NCBI GenBank assembly: GCA_013397845.1
Contig: VZTG01009064.1
Span: 1,277,469-1,341,468, forward strand
Length of the DNA: 64,000 nt
Direction: 5' to 3'
Source: Melanocharis versteri
Lineage: Eukaryota; Chordata; Aves; Passeriformes; Melanocharitidae
Each line of letters opens with the position of its first letter. The stretch's first letter is position 1. The position numbers and the translations under genes were made by a program. Positions 12,901-26,000 of this stretch are shown one piece after another. The notes under the pieces were generated by a model. That model was not told the origin of the DNA, did no database searches, and worked only from the letters and a program-made list of their open reading frames with translations.

Positions 12901-15900
12901 ATCCAAGTTCATTTCAATCCAAAATGGAATTCCTTCGGTGAGAAGGGACACAGACAGTCAGCTGCATGGCATCCAGTGAACAGGAAGGCATCACAGCTCT
13001 AAGCTTTCTAAGAAGGCCTCTGAGTGTGGTCTCTTATTACAGTTGTGCCTGTCAGGTAGAGCCCAGACCCAACAGCAGCTGCGACTTGATGCTGTCAGTG
13101 CCTGAGGCACATGCAAGGGTTGGCCTTCAGCTCACGCTGCCCAGCTCAGATCCCCACTAGAAGTACCAGAACATGTCCAGCTGCATCCCACTGCTACCAG
13201 TACAAAGATGTACACATGCAACACAAGCTTCTCAAATTCCTAGTCCGTTGCCTAGATCTCTTGAAGAAAACAATACTAATAATGAAAACAGCACACTTCC
13301 AAAGTAATGAAGCACTCAAATCCCTAAGGATGTAGCTATGTTGTAATTTGCAACATATTTTTAAAAGTATGTCTCCAGGAAAGACTTCAAGTCGAGCAGT
13401 ATTCAGTGAAGAGAACAAGAGATTTCAAATTTTGCTGCTAAAATATTTTTGATTAGTTTGGGCTTCAATTAGTTTTAGGGAATATAAATAGAACTAAAGA
13501 GAAGTGGTCAGCTTCCAGGTGACAGAGGATCATTAAGTGCATTGGCAACTAGAGGCCAATCTGCTATTTCTCAAACTCAGCAGGCAACCCTGTCAGCTTT
13601 GATGGCTTAAAATCCCTTTACATCAGCTCTGCTCTCCTGCCAGTTCTAGTGCTTCTACAAAGAATTACGGATCCTTCCTATAGTAAGGAATTCAGATACA
13701 TTAGGTTACAACTAACAGTACTTACACCAAAGCCTCACATTTAACTTTTACCAACATTAATGGCTTCACTGTTTTCCTTCTAATACAACATTCACAGAAT
13801 ATTTGATTTTTGTGAATATCAATGGATTCATTAAGTATCTGTGGATTTTCTTTACCTTACACTTGAAAGTCCGGCATAACAAAAAAAGCCCAACCTCTCT
13901 GCCAAAAAGAGAGCTGGAAAAGAGCCATCATTTAGGAGTAACACATATTTAAGAAAGGGTACATGTGCAAAAAGTATGCACTGCATTTATCTTTACACTA
14001 GATTTATTTTAAAAGACATCTTTTCAGAACACTTGATGATACGTAATAGTAAAATAAACTCTTGATAGTTTCTCCTTTGGGTTTTTCAAGAACAGACAAG
14101 TAGTAAAGACTACTATCAAGCCAAAACTTTTCCCCAAAAAAAACCACCTAGTAATTGATTTAGACTGCCCCTTCTCTTTGACCACTATTATAAGTGTTTT
14201 TAAAAAACTACTGCTCAATTTTCAAAGCAGTGTTCTACTGTCTTATGTCAACTGCCCTCAAGACTGAAGAAGAGCTTAAAGAAGAGTTTGAAAAAGAATA
14301 AGGCTTAAAATTAAAAACAAACCTCACAACCTGGCAAAAAAAAAATTGTAACAGGAAACATACAAGAATTTTTCTAGTATTATATTGACCAAATTTGCAC
14401 ATATTACTTAAAGGTTACCTTCACTGTTGTCTAAATTATGACTATTTCGTACTTGCCGAGCAAATGAATATTACATGGCATTGCCCAGGAGCTTGCCAGC
14501 AGATACACAGTGACTACAATTTTACTCCGAATTCTGACTGCACCTGCTCTGGTCAGAAAATTAGCTGCTGAAAACACAGGGAGCTGGCTGGCACAGTTCC
14601 CCCACCTGCCACTGTGCAAAGTCTGCTTCCACAAAGACAGATACAACATGGACTCTGCCCGCTGGAGAATAAAAGGAACATTTAGCATGTAGCGGTAGCA
14701 ACAGTTAATCCAAAATCTGTGCACGAGATAATATGTGGCAGGCCAAACATCGTTACTCTTTGCCAAGGAGAGAAGATGCTGTCTACAGGATCTGCTTGGC
14801 ACCATCATTCCATGCAGCCCAAAGGGACCATCACCTCAAACAGCGCCTTCAGCTCTACAACTGCAAAGCTCCAGAGGGAGCAGCAAAACAACTGCACAAG
14901 CAGCTTGATAGGCCTGGGCATCATCATTTACCCCAGAAATTATGCTGGCCCTTGCCATCTTGTGTTTCAAAGAAAACAAACACACTACCAATAATACTGT
15001 CTGCCCCACTGCTGCATGGGATCATACCCAACCCTTCAGCTCAGCAACAAAACTACTGCTCCTCCAGGTGCCATGTTAACTCCCCTAGCATAAAACATAG
15101 CAATAAATTGATGATCAAGGCCAAAATCCGGCTTCTTATAAACCACAGACATCATAAACTGTATCCTCTGAACGAGAGCAATACAGAGTTTTGCCGACAT
15201 TAAATATGTCTAGTGCCTCCTAGCAGCTGAGCCACAAAAATGTTAGGCAATTGATACTGCTTCTGTACAGCAAATAAGTAAGAGTAATTCCTTGTTTCAG
15301 ACAGATCTGGGAAATCCAACGTACAGGCAGAACTAAAAGGGAAACAAAGAAAAGCCAGCTTTCGTAACACCTAAAATTTAGTAATTTCAGCTAAGACTTA
15401 TTTTTTATTTCAGATTTACTTTGTTTACGTGCAATTTTTAAAAACTTTTGGGGTTTTTTACTATTAAAGACAGAGCAGTATATGGCACCCATAAGAAGTC
15501 AGTGGCTCATTTCCAGCTCAGCCTGTCATGCTGCCCATGACAGGAACAGCAGCCTTGAGGAGGAGGAGAGCACCTTGCGTGCAGTTGCACCTTCCAGCAC
15601 CAGGTATCGGAGGACACACCTGCGAAGAGCACAGGCAGTTCACACAGAACCTCAGAAACCATCTATCACAGTTCATGTACAAAGTCACAGATACCATAGG
15701 CACCAAGTGGTGAAACCAAGTGTTCTTTCAATGGCCCTGCTCCAAGCCTGCATTAGAGCTGCGACCACAGTCTCAGCCTCAGAAGCTGTTAGCAAAAGCA
15801 TATATAAAGCCTATTTGATTCACGGGCAGGGCCAAAATTACACAGGAAAAATTAAATAAAACTGAATGACTGCACACTCAGATGAAAAAGTCAGACTACA

Positions 15901-17007
15901 TGCCAGAAACTAAGCTTTACTCCGTGACCTTTCCCTGCACCTTACATGCACATGGAGGAACAGCAATCGCTGTACACGCCTCTCACCATAGAGCAAACAC
16001 ACTGCTTATTCCGACATGTTTAAAGAAAGGGTGTATGCTGTGATGGAATTACCAGACTGCAAATGTTTAACACCCTGTCCCAACCCAATCTCTGCTCTAT
16101 TTAACAACAGTCTGAGGTTTCCTGCTCCCTGCAGGCTTCAGTGGAAACTCCTGAGAAAATATTAATATTAAAGCTGGTGAGTAGCACGAAGTTCAAAAAA
16201 AGGGAAAACAGTTCAAAAAAAAGGGAAAACTCTTGACTTCTGTTCACTTAAGTGAATGAAACAAAAAGCACCTTGATTCATGAGTAAGAATTTGTAAATA
16301 TCCACCAAATATTTTTTAAAATTGTATAAAATAGCATTTTGCTCTCAGACTGGTTGCATCAACTGCTAGATCAAGCCAATACCTGACTACTCACATGAGG
16401 TACTTTCTTACCCAAGACAGAATGACCAAAATGCTTATGTACAAAACTGTCAAATTAGATTCCACAAGCAATAAATTATGTAGAATTAGGGCCCATTTTA
16501 AAGGCAATTCTAATTTAGTATTAAGAATTTCTAATTAACAAGTTTTAAATGTCGCCAACATGCATTTCCCACAGATTCTCAAAGAAACTGTGATTCCTCA
16601 AACATGTTTAAAAAACAAGTGCTCTGCACAAAATTACAGCAAATTATTAAAATAATGGCAAACTTCAAGGTTAAAGAATAGTTTAAGTATAGACAGAGCC
16701 ATAAAAATCACAGGAAAACATCAGAAAGAGATATACAAGTAGCACATATAGTATTACACTAACAGACACTTTGAACTTTCATTAAAACTTCTTTAAAAGG
16801 CAGAGATACCCAATTTGCTATATAAAGCCAATCAAACTCGGCAGTTTTATTAAATTTGAGGTTTTAAACAAAATATATGAGTGCGTATCTAAGCAAAAGA
16901 CAAGCTAATGCATAATTCATTTATACCACATCATTTTACAGCATGAGATATCATGGAAAAACTGGGGGAACAATGAATGCTATAGCCAAGCTATTTTTTT
17001 CTTAGGA
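6995..17007 (-). other. KLF12: KLF12 intron, segment without recognised repeats
   Basis: This is the 3' part of the 23.6-kb intron between the two coding exons. No interspersed repeat was recognised. Open frames such as 14733-15203 (156 codons), 11489-11920 minus (143) and 15482-15859 (125) show no family motif, lack flanking splice logic and overlap frames on other registers, so I treat them as chance. AT-rich blocks near 9360-9790 and 10830-10960 hold clusters of TAAT-type motifs and are raised as findings. A short tandem duplication is listed separately at 16191. Confidence 0.65.
16191..16230. repeat. Tandem duplication, 2 x 20 bp
   Basis: Two adjacent copies of a GTTC-A-run-GGGAAAAC unit occupy 16191-16210 and 16211-16230. 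They differ mainly by one A in the A-run. This is a simple local duplication in the KLF12 intron with no sign of function. Confidence 0.8.
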
Positions 17008-17080
17008 CCGCAGGATAATTGAGTGGGAAAGCATCTCACAAGGTCTCCAGTCCAACCTCCTACTCAAAGCAGGTGCTAAC
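17008..17080 (-). mobile_element. CR1 LINE 3' tail fragment
   Basis: Read on the minus strand this is the 3' end of a CR1 retrotransposon: a CTGCTTTGAG-AGG block, then GGTTGGACT, a GAGACCTTGTGAG block and CTCAATTATCCTG. Each matches the usual CR1 tail as I know it, with scattered substitutions. Only about 70 bases remain. Such 5' truncation is typical of LINE insertion by target-primed reverse transcription. It is in the same orientation as KLF12. Confidence 0.75.
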
Positions 17081-17122
17081 TGGAAGCCAAGGGATTTGCA
17101 CTGGAAGCCGTGACTTATGCAC
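17081..17122. repeat. Imperfect tandem duplication, 2 x 21 bp
   Basis: Two 21-base units at 17081-17101 and 17102-17122 both begin TGGAAGCC and end GCAC, and match at about 15 of 21 positions. They directly follow the CR1 tail fragment. This could be an old local duplication or chance. Confidence 0.4.
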
Positions 17123-19381
17123 AGAGAGAAGCTGGTCTTGTGACAAGTCTGCTTGTCTGATGAGCTGGATGTTGGTTTAAAAACAATTTGACTTTTCTAC
17201 AGATTTGTCTACCAACAGCTATCATCAAGCACAAAAATACAGATACAACCACTGGCTACGCAAGTATCTGCATCCTAGATTTTTTCCAAACTTGGAAGAG
17301 GTACTGGGGCAATACCATCATTCACACAACAGACTTGCTACATCCTTTCCCTAAGCACCTGTCATGGACTACTGAAAGCAGAAGCTGGTAAGGTAGATGG
17401 TCATTTGCTCTAACAGAAAACACACTTATATTTTTATGTCTTTTCTTTATGTATAATTCATGCCAAAAACGTGAAAGTTAAATCAGCTCTAAACCATGGC
17501 ATTCCAGTCTCAAGAGCTGCACTCCAGAACGAATTAACACTCTTCTGCCAAGTACTTTGTACGGATCACTGCCAAAAGGTACCTTAAGCTAGGTAGGCCA
17601 CGGTCTGTTCTTCTGCAGGATTTCACTAACTGACATCCATCGTAGAGGTAAATGAGATGGTCAGCACATGGCATCTACAGCTCAGTATGGACTTCAAATA
17701 ATAGCTTCAGAGCCCTCCCTTTGTTCCTCTCAGTGACTATTTGATCGCTGAAAACGCAGTGATACAGCCTGCCCATGGGTACTACTGCCCCAGCTGGTTC
17801 CATGACGGGTAAAAAATCACAGCCGAACAACAGCACCTGGCAAAGCACCAGCACACTGCAACCTATTGCTATGCTCAACTGTAACACAGAGAAGTATTAC
17901 ACCAAGGTATACAATAAAACTATTCATTCCTACCTGCTTTTGAACTGTACCTTGCATCAGAGGTGCCCTTTGCAAAAGCATTTGACAGAATCATGTGTGA
18001 CTGGTAATGTGCCCCGCTGGGTCTTTAAATCCTCATTAGTGTTCTTGAAGTCAGAGCACCTGATTATACATTGCGCAGCAGGAAGATCTAACAAAGTATT
18101 GTTATTTGTATCATCCTTTCATCCTGTATCAACCTAGCATCACACTCCCTTTAAAAACGTATAGTGACCTTACCCATGTCAAGGCTTTCAAGAAATAATG
18201 CACTGAGATAATTGGTTGCTTGGCATCATACATAGCCTTTAGAGCATGTGTCAAGCCCCAAGTCATACTAATATATTTAACATTTCTCATTAGGACATAA
18301 AAAGAAATTGTGCCTGTATAAATCACATATTTATTCCCGACACGTGGCTTAGTTACACTGTGTAAAATGATGAAAACGATTTCCTGTCCACATTAGCTAT
18401 GTCTCACATAGACTAAAATGCTTTTATTAGATTTACTTTGCACCACAAGAACTGGATGGGTTAAGCTGCTCATATTTTTAAACAACAATCTCTGTATAGA
18501 CATAGAGTGTTATGTGTACTGCATCTTTCTGAAGATACCCAGACCTCTAACATTAATAATATGACAAACTACCTCCATCATTATCCTGGATGCTGAAATT
18601 CAATAAACATTACTAAAATAGTCTCACCACTAAAATCACAGCCACAGTCATTTCAAGAGCAGTGTTTATCAGACACTGAATGATGCTGGACACAAATCTG
18701 GTGAGTGATTCCCTCAGTCAATGTAGGTGATTCACGAGAACGCTTTCCATGCTAGAAGTTCATGCCAAGTCACCACTTCACATGTAAAGTAAAAAAAAAA
18801 TTTAAGAATTTTTTCATAAAAACGTATCTTCTCTTAAAAATCACTCATTATGGGACTTCAGCTAAAGGAATCTGTGTTTCATGATGAAAAGCACCAAAGT
18901 TACACCATTGTTAGTGCTGTTTCCTAAAACGTTCATCCCCTGGCTCAGCACCATCAAGACAGAGCTTACATCCAATGTCTGCGAGCATGTGCATGCCTTT
19001 AGTATGTGGAGGTATACTCTATACTGTCAGAAGACATAAATGAATTTATAATAGTAGTAACACGCAACCATGCAGAATCATGGCTGACTATCCGGAATGT
19101 TCCCCAGGGTTCAATGCAGTCCAGGCCAATACAGGATGGAAATGCTCAGCTTCACACCCCACTAGCAAGGAATACGGGTTCGTCAAAGCGTGATAAGCAT
19201 TTCCGATTTGCTATCTCAGAAAGAAGTGAAGGAAGCAGACACTTCATGGTACAACAACACAACAAGCAGCAAATGCTTACTCTTTAAGATTTGTACAACT
19301 TGTGAACTTTTGCAACTGAAACCTTCAGGATATTTAACTAAATGAACAACAGTTTAACAAAACCACCACAGTCATGCTAGA
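17123..19381 (-). other. KLF12: KLF12 intron between two CR1 fragments
   Basis: I recognise no repeat, RNA gene or exon in this stretch. Open frames here (up to about 120 codons, 17775-18137) have no recognisable domain and no supporting context. Confidence 0.6.
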
Positions 19382-20068
19382 GCAGATCAAGACCAGCCCT
19401 GCTGAGAAGGACTTGGGGGGGGCTGGTCGGTGAGAGGCTGGACATGACCCAGCCATGGGCACTCACAGCCCAGAGAGCCAAACGTGTCCTGGGCTGCATC
19501 CAGAGCAGCGTGGGCAGCAGGGGAGGGAGGGGATTCTGCCCCTCTGCTCTGCTCTGGTGAGACCCCACCTGCAGTGCTGCATCAGCTCTGGGGTCCCAGC
19601 GCAGGAAGGACATGGACCTGTTGGACCAAGACCACAGGAGGGACACCAAAATGATCAGAGGGATGGAACAGCTCTCGTATGAAGAACGGCTGGAAGAATT
19701 GGGATTGTTCAGCCTGCACAAGAGAAGGTTTCAGGAAGAACTTATAGCAGCCTTCCAGTACCTGTAGAGGGCCTACAAGAAAGATGGAGAGAGACATTTT
19801 ACAAGTGCATGCAGTGATAGGACAAAGGGGAATGATTTAGAACTGAAAGAGGGTAGGGTTAGATTAGATACTAGGAAAAAATTCTTTACTGTGAGGGTGG
19901 TGAGGCAATGGAAAAGGTTTCCCAGAGAAGCTGTGGATGCCCCATCCCTGAAGTGTCCAAGGCCTGTTTGAATGGCGCTCTGAGCAACCTGGTCTAGTGA
20001 AAGGTGTCCATGTCCACAGCAGGGGGGTTGCATCTTTAAGCTCCCGTCTAACTCAAACTATTTAATGT
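19382..20068 (+). mobile_element. CR1 LINE fragment, 3' part including end of ORF2 and 3' UTR
   Basis: This is about 690 bases of CR1 on the plus strand, antisense to KLF12. The 5' part retains the end of the reverse-transcriptase ORF: in one frame CSALVRPHLQCC resembles the ALVRPHLEYC block found in CR1 proteins. Then come the classic CR1 segments: the AAATGATCAGAGGGATGGAA block, GAGAAGGTTTCAGGAAGAAC, CTTTACTGTGAGGGTGGTGA, GAAGCTGTGGATGCCCCATC and the final GTCTAACTCAAAC. The usual octamer tail is not intact. Stops and frameshifts interrupt the coding part, so it is inactive. It is 5' truncated, as most bird CR1 copies are. Confidence 0.93.
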
Positions 20069-23000
20069 TTCTGGCTCTGTGCAGGCAACTACTGGTAGCT
20101 CACTTAGGTTTGGATTAGAAATAAGATACTTCCCTGATACAAATGTACACATATCCCAAAGAAGGGCAAGCTGTGGAGAAGTAAGGCATGAGGAAGCTGT
20201 CCTAACCTGCAGGGGCGTCCTTCGGACTCTTCAGAATCCTCTCCTGCATCCACAGGGTCTGTTGCTGCATAGCTATATAGTGTAAACAGAAAGTCTGGAG
20301 GCTGAAGTGAACTTTTCCCCTTGTTTGCCTTGCTCATATCATATTTAGGGTTTTACTGCTGTTTGGGGAACAGTTACAAACACTTTAAATCACATTTGCC
20401 TGGTGTGATCTTTTATTTATTTACTCTAAAGATCCCCACGTGGGAGATTTCAGAGCCAACGGGGTGGAAGAATTTCAGTGTTTTAAAACACTTTCTGATG
20501 AAAACAACTCCGTTCTTATAAAAGATTCCTCGGTCTCTGATCCCACCAGGCTGGCACTGTGGAGAGACACCAGCAAATATAAGCAGACGGGTTATCACTT
20601 TGGTGCCCTCCCTTGCACATTGCAGTAACTGTTACTGATACAGACTTGTGACTTGACAGAAATAACACGTTTACTAGAAACACAGGAAAAAAAACTCGAC
20701 TGGCAAAAAGAAAAATCTAACTTTGTACATCAACTGATAAAAAATAAATGCTACCCAGTATCCAGAGTAAATCCAGCAGAACTAATCCCAGCCTGCATCA
20801 GAGAATTAAGAGTGGAGCACGGCACACCTAGTAGATTGGCTAGGTATCGCCCTTCACTGCTGAAATCACTGGGAATATGTTTTTTCATCAACAAAAGCAG
20901 AAACTCACATAATACTACATCCAATAAATTGTTACTTTTTTTCTGATAACCGGGTTTCACATCACGTAAATAAACGCCTTTTTTCTGTGCAACTCTTTAT
21001 GATGAGTTACTTGTCCAGGCTCTCCTAAAAGAACTAGCAATTGACACCAGATTAACACAAAAGGTTTCTTAAGCTCACAAAAACCAGAACCTAAGGACAT
21101 CATTAACTCTCTGGAAACTTGCTATGCCCAAAACTAAACCTTTTCCTTCAAGCAAAAGTGCTAAGTAGCCTTGATCGTTAGTAAGTTTTGCTAGAGATCA
21201 AAGAGCCATGGCACATTTATATTCAGAATAACATAAGAGTCCGACTCTTGCTTGAAGCTAAACACACAGCTGAAAAGCATACAACAGGAGTTGGGTGTTG
21301 TTATTACCACCTACGCTTAACTATTTTACTTTCGCAGGGTTTCTTTGTCCGTTTTCCACGCTGAAAAGATATTATCAGCTGAAGTAGAAAAACAAAAACT
21401 TCCACACCAACCAAAGTGGGTAAATTGGTTTGATAAAAAATTAAATCCTGCAACCTTCTAATATTAAAGCTTCTTTGCAACATGCACCCACTTTGAAATG
21501 ACAAAGGCTCTAAAACTTTTGAAATTATCATTACCACTATAGAACTAAATAGCAGGTATGCTTGGTTTACAAATGCTTTCCATATATTTAAATATATAGC
21601 AGTTAGAGTAATTACCCAGCCTGTTATGAGCATCTTATATCAAACCATGAATTATCATCTCATTTTACTACATAAAAGACATATTTTCAGAGATATATGT
21701 TGCTTGTCCTTCCTGAAGAGCTTTGACAGTCCTCAATAAGAAAGCATGATTGCTGAATAGATTCAGATGATTCTAAAGAAAGGCTTGGTTCCTTGTACAT
21801 GAACAGCCAGGATATTATGAACTCTCTGGCTGTTTTTCTCCAGATAAAAGAAAAAAAAAAGATTATCCTTACTTTCTGCAGAGATTATTAAGGCAATTCA
21901 CTTGTTTTACATCCTGTGATAAAATAAACTCCACTGTCATGCTGCCTGGAGCTCCTGTATCTCATCCATTATGTAAATCTCCAAAGAGTAGTTCAGCAAA
22001 CATGATCTCAGTTCCACTGCACTTAAGACAACCTACATATCTAAGTTAATTTTCGTCTTCCTAAGACCAACAGACACTCCTCACTTCTTAATTTGCAAGA
22101 GAGATTCCCACTGTCATCTCCCTTCAGAAACACCTAGGCCCAAGCTCATATGATTTTAAATGAAATTCAGACTGAACTCCAAATGTTTGGGTTTTGAGGG
22201 CTGTACCATCCTTTCTAAAAAGGAAAAAAGAGCCAAGGAAAAAATAATGTTCTGTATCTCGCTATTTCTAAGACACCTTTTATGATGTGTTTAGGCTTTA
22301 GTGGTTGGGGGGTTTTTTTGTTTGTTTTTTTCTAACACAAATACTGAAATACTTCTGTAGTTCTTAAAAATTAAGGTGGAAACTCAGCACATGTTTACCT
22401 ATAATGTTTGAAAGCCTAGGCTTTTGTTTTCACTTGAGCTATGACCACATGTTCATCACAGCTGACTGCAATCACAGCTGCAGCTGACTGCTATCAAATT
22501 GAATACCAAAAAACTTTCAGTAAATAGCAAAGTTCAAAATAAGTTGACAGCCTCAAAACAGAGAACTTGCCCTTTCCTGACTCATCACCAAACCTCTGCA
22601 CAGGAAAGACTTAATGAATCACCACGTGGGAAGCACAAGAGCAAGTCAAGATTTAGATTAATTCTGGGAGCTTATTTTCTCTTTTAGACACATGTCCTCA
22701 GGTAGAGGAAATATCATATCCAGTGGAATCATTATTCAGGTCTGTTAGAAGTGGCTATCACTATTAAACTAACTGTCCTCTCCTTATGTGCTAGCTACTG
22801 AATTCTAACACATTCTTCTACACCACCATATGAGAAGTGACGAATTGCCATTGTCTGATATTATTTTCTCCACTGGATGCCAAAAATACTAAAACCCAAA
22901 TGCATTTATTTCTACCACTAAATTCTTATTGTCAGGTACATAGGAAAAGGAAAACAAGAACACGTAGTATTTCAGTATCTGGTTCGATGTATCTTAATCA

Positions 23001-26000
23001 GCATCACTGTTCAGATGGAGAAGATTTTTCCCCTTCTCATCACAAAGAAAAGATTAACTCTAAAATGAAATTAGTTGTGATGCTTCATGATATTGAGAAT
23101 TAATACCTCCACACAAGAGAAGTATCTTTTTTTTCCACGCAAACTTACATGCTTATAACTAATGACCAGAAAGAGGTCATTATGAAACAAACTAAAGTAG
23201 CAAGTCCTATATATCTGTTTTAAAATTGTTTTATTCGATGGATCATGCCCAACAGAAATGAAGATTATTCTGCTTCTTGGAAACTGAAAACTTGAGAGTA
23301 TGCATTGAAACATTTTTCTCCCCATTAGGCACTTTGGAAACTTGTGTCATACTTCTGAAAATACACACATCAAAAGGGTCTTGTCAAACAGCTTTGAAAT
23401 TAAATGCCTTGTGCTTCCCTCTCTGGAGTAGTATAAATTTAGTCATTATTAGAATTAGTAAAATTGTTCACTAAGTGCGCTAGGATTAAAAGGTGAAACG
23501 AGCATGGTGACTGCTCCTTCATTCCCAAGAGAACACGCAGCAGCAGAGAAGTCAGGCTGCAGAGCAGAGATGCTCAGGGGTGTTTTGGAAATGCAAGGGC
23601 TGGAGAACGAGTCCAGCAGTGGAGCCTCGTGTACTCATAATGTCTTGTACCATCATAGCTTACAGGCAGAAGAGATGTCCTTCCAGGGAGGACAGAGAAA
23701 TCCCATGGGAAGAACTGCCCTCTGGAGATGCTTACTGCTCCCTGCTGACTAGCAGAAGACAGGAGCCTTCAGCAAAATGACGGAAATTGGAAAGAACGGA
23801 TCCAGGCATTTGCAATCTAGCTCCCTGTGGATTATGTCCCATCAGTTTGGACTAGTCCCCAGAAGAGATATCAAGGCTGAAAAAGGAACTGAAGAAAGTG
23901 TTTCAAAACAGACAGTGGGTTGGAAACACCAAAACAGTTTTCTTCCAAGTCACCTAGCTTGTGCAGCCCTGGGACATGCCATGAGGTGAAACAAAGCCTG
24001 CTGGGCCAGGACATGCATGGAAGCATTTCCTGATCTAAGCTAAACCAGTAATACTCTTGGATCACTTCCCAGCATAGCCAGAACTGAGGAAATGCTCACC
24101 TGAAAATTTCTCACCTAGATCTTTAGGCCGTTTCCATCATTTTACCTCACATATAGCCTACAAGACAAATTTTGGAGACAAGAGGTGGGGTATCAGTTTC
24201 TGCTCCACCTGAGATGCAGGAACTCTGTTTCTAACACATCTTTCCCTCCCAGTAGGCGAACACCAACACACACCACACATTTTCAACACCAGAAATGGGA
24301 ACCAAGGGTGTCTTTGCCCACATTACAAAGCTATTTGTTATTTTATGCTCACAGGCTAGTTTTTACTAACTGCTCTCAGCTCTTGCTGATCTTTTCAAGA
24401 TGAAGTGTTTTGGATTTTTTTCACTCCCGATACGAATTAAAAACCAAACAAAGAAAACCCTCAACCTGACAAAAAAAATCCTCGAACTTTAAAAAACAAA
24501 GCAACGTTTACAGGAGGATTGTGATCACAGGATGCATTTAAAAGCTCCCCGTGACCTTAAATAATCAGATGAAGGTATCACACCCCAAGCCTTATAATCA
24601 ACAGCAGTAAGTAATACAAATTATAGATGCTAACTCATTTACTAAATGAAATCATACAGGGTTATCTATTAACTTTCAGAAGTAGTTTAAAATGCACTTT
24701 ACAGAACGGAGTTATATCAGTAGGTGCTGAAGCAAGCTCTTTCACCTACATCCACAATTTACTACCCACAGACCATCCTCACCACCTATCTCTTTGCGGA
24801 GAAGTGATCCAGGCAACACCAGCAAGATCTACCTTTGCTTTACAATGACATTTAGTAATTTTAATGACTTGAACTGTGAAAAGAACATTTTAAATATTCC
24901 ACATTTTTATCACATTTTGTCAATTCTAGACAAACTACTCTCCTGTGAACTGCACTACAATGTGGGCTGCCTTACTCCCCCACACATCACCTCACACGAA
25001 AATTGCTGCCATCCTCTTTTATGCAATTCTCCATTCTTCCTATTTCAAAAAACTGTTTAATAAAAAGGATTTTAATTCAAAAACCAATGCACCTGAAATA
25101 TTCCACAGCAGCTCCAAGGAGAGCAGAAGTCTGTGCAGACACTGGATGCAAACCCTGCAAACCACTGCTGAGCCAAAGATCTTTCTCCCAATTATGAACA
25201 AAGCCTTCTGGGCAACTTTGCTCTGACTATTTGAGAACACAACCTTATTTATAACATATGAAGATCTCTGTATTGATTTTAGAGCAAAGCCTGAGATTTT
25301 GCAGAAGACCAGGCTTTGAGAGAGCAAGTCTAACTCACCCCATGCCTACTTTCTATGCTTTTCTGAAGAGTGAGAGTGCAAAAAGACCACAGCTATCTTC
25401 AACTAGTAAAATAGCACTTCTGAAATCGATTGTATTTTTTACATATAAAACTTAAAAGCAATGGTTAGGATACCCCATAGATGTTTTACCCCCGATCCAC
25501 ACTGGCAGAAACGAAATACAAAAACAAAACCCTCAAAATCATAACCCAATTTTATTTAAACAAGGTCAGATCACAAGCCAACTGCTAAATGTGATTTGTC
25601 CATAATCTACATGTATGTGTGTCACCAAAAGAGTTAGGAAATGAATGGAATGTAGCCAAGACACAGGATCCATAAACAAGAAACCATTTAGATTATGAAA
25701 GCATCTGTCTGGCACAGATGAAGAAATGAGCTGTGTAGAACAAATTTTGTACTGCTGTTCATAAAGAAAGCCTAATAAGAACACCAAGGTCTTTCCAGAA
25801 ATCATTCTATAACTTTGCAAAGGCAAGGGGAACAGGAAAGAACTCATATGCAAACTCACGAAGCTGAAGTGGTTTGTTGCATGCCTTTTTCTCCTTGGAA
25901 AATAAAGAGTGCTGGAAATGACCCCAGCAATTTTTCAGCCATGAGCATCAGCTCCAAATTCACCTCAGCCCACTTGCAGCAGGTCTGAGCCTACCTACAG

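Noticed and set aside
14733..15203. Longest plus-strand open frame (156 codons)
   Set aside because: It shows no recognisable domain, has a second open frame in another register over the same bases, and has no splice or promoter context. Frames of this length occur by chance in tens of kilobases of intron.
15482..15859. 125-codon plus-strand frame followed by a TATATAAAG and an AATAAA-like sequence
   Set aside because: There is no protein similarity that I can recognise. The TATA-like and polyadenylation-like motifs are in the wrong order for a gene and are common in AT-rich DNA.
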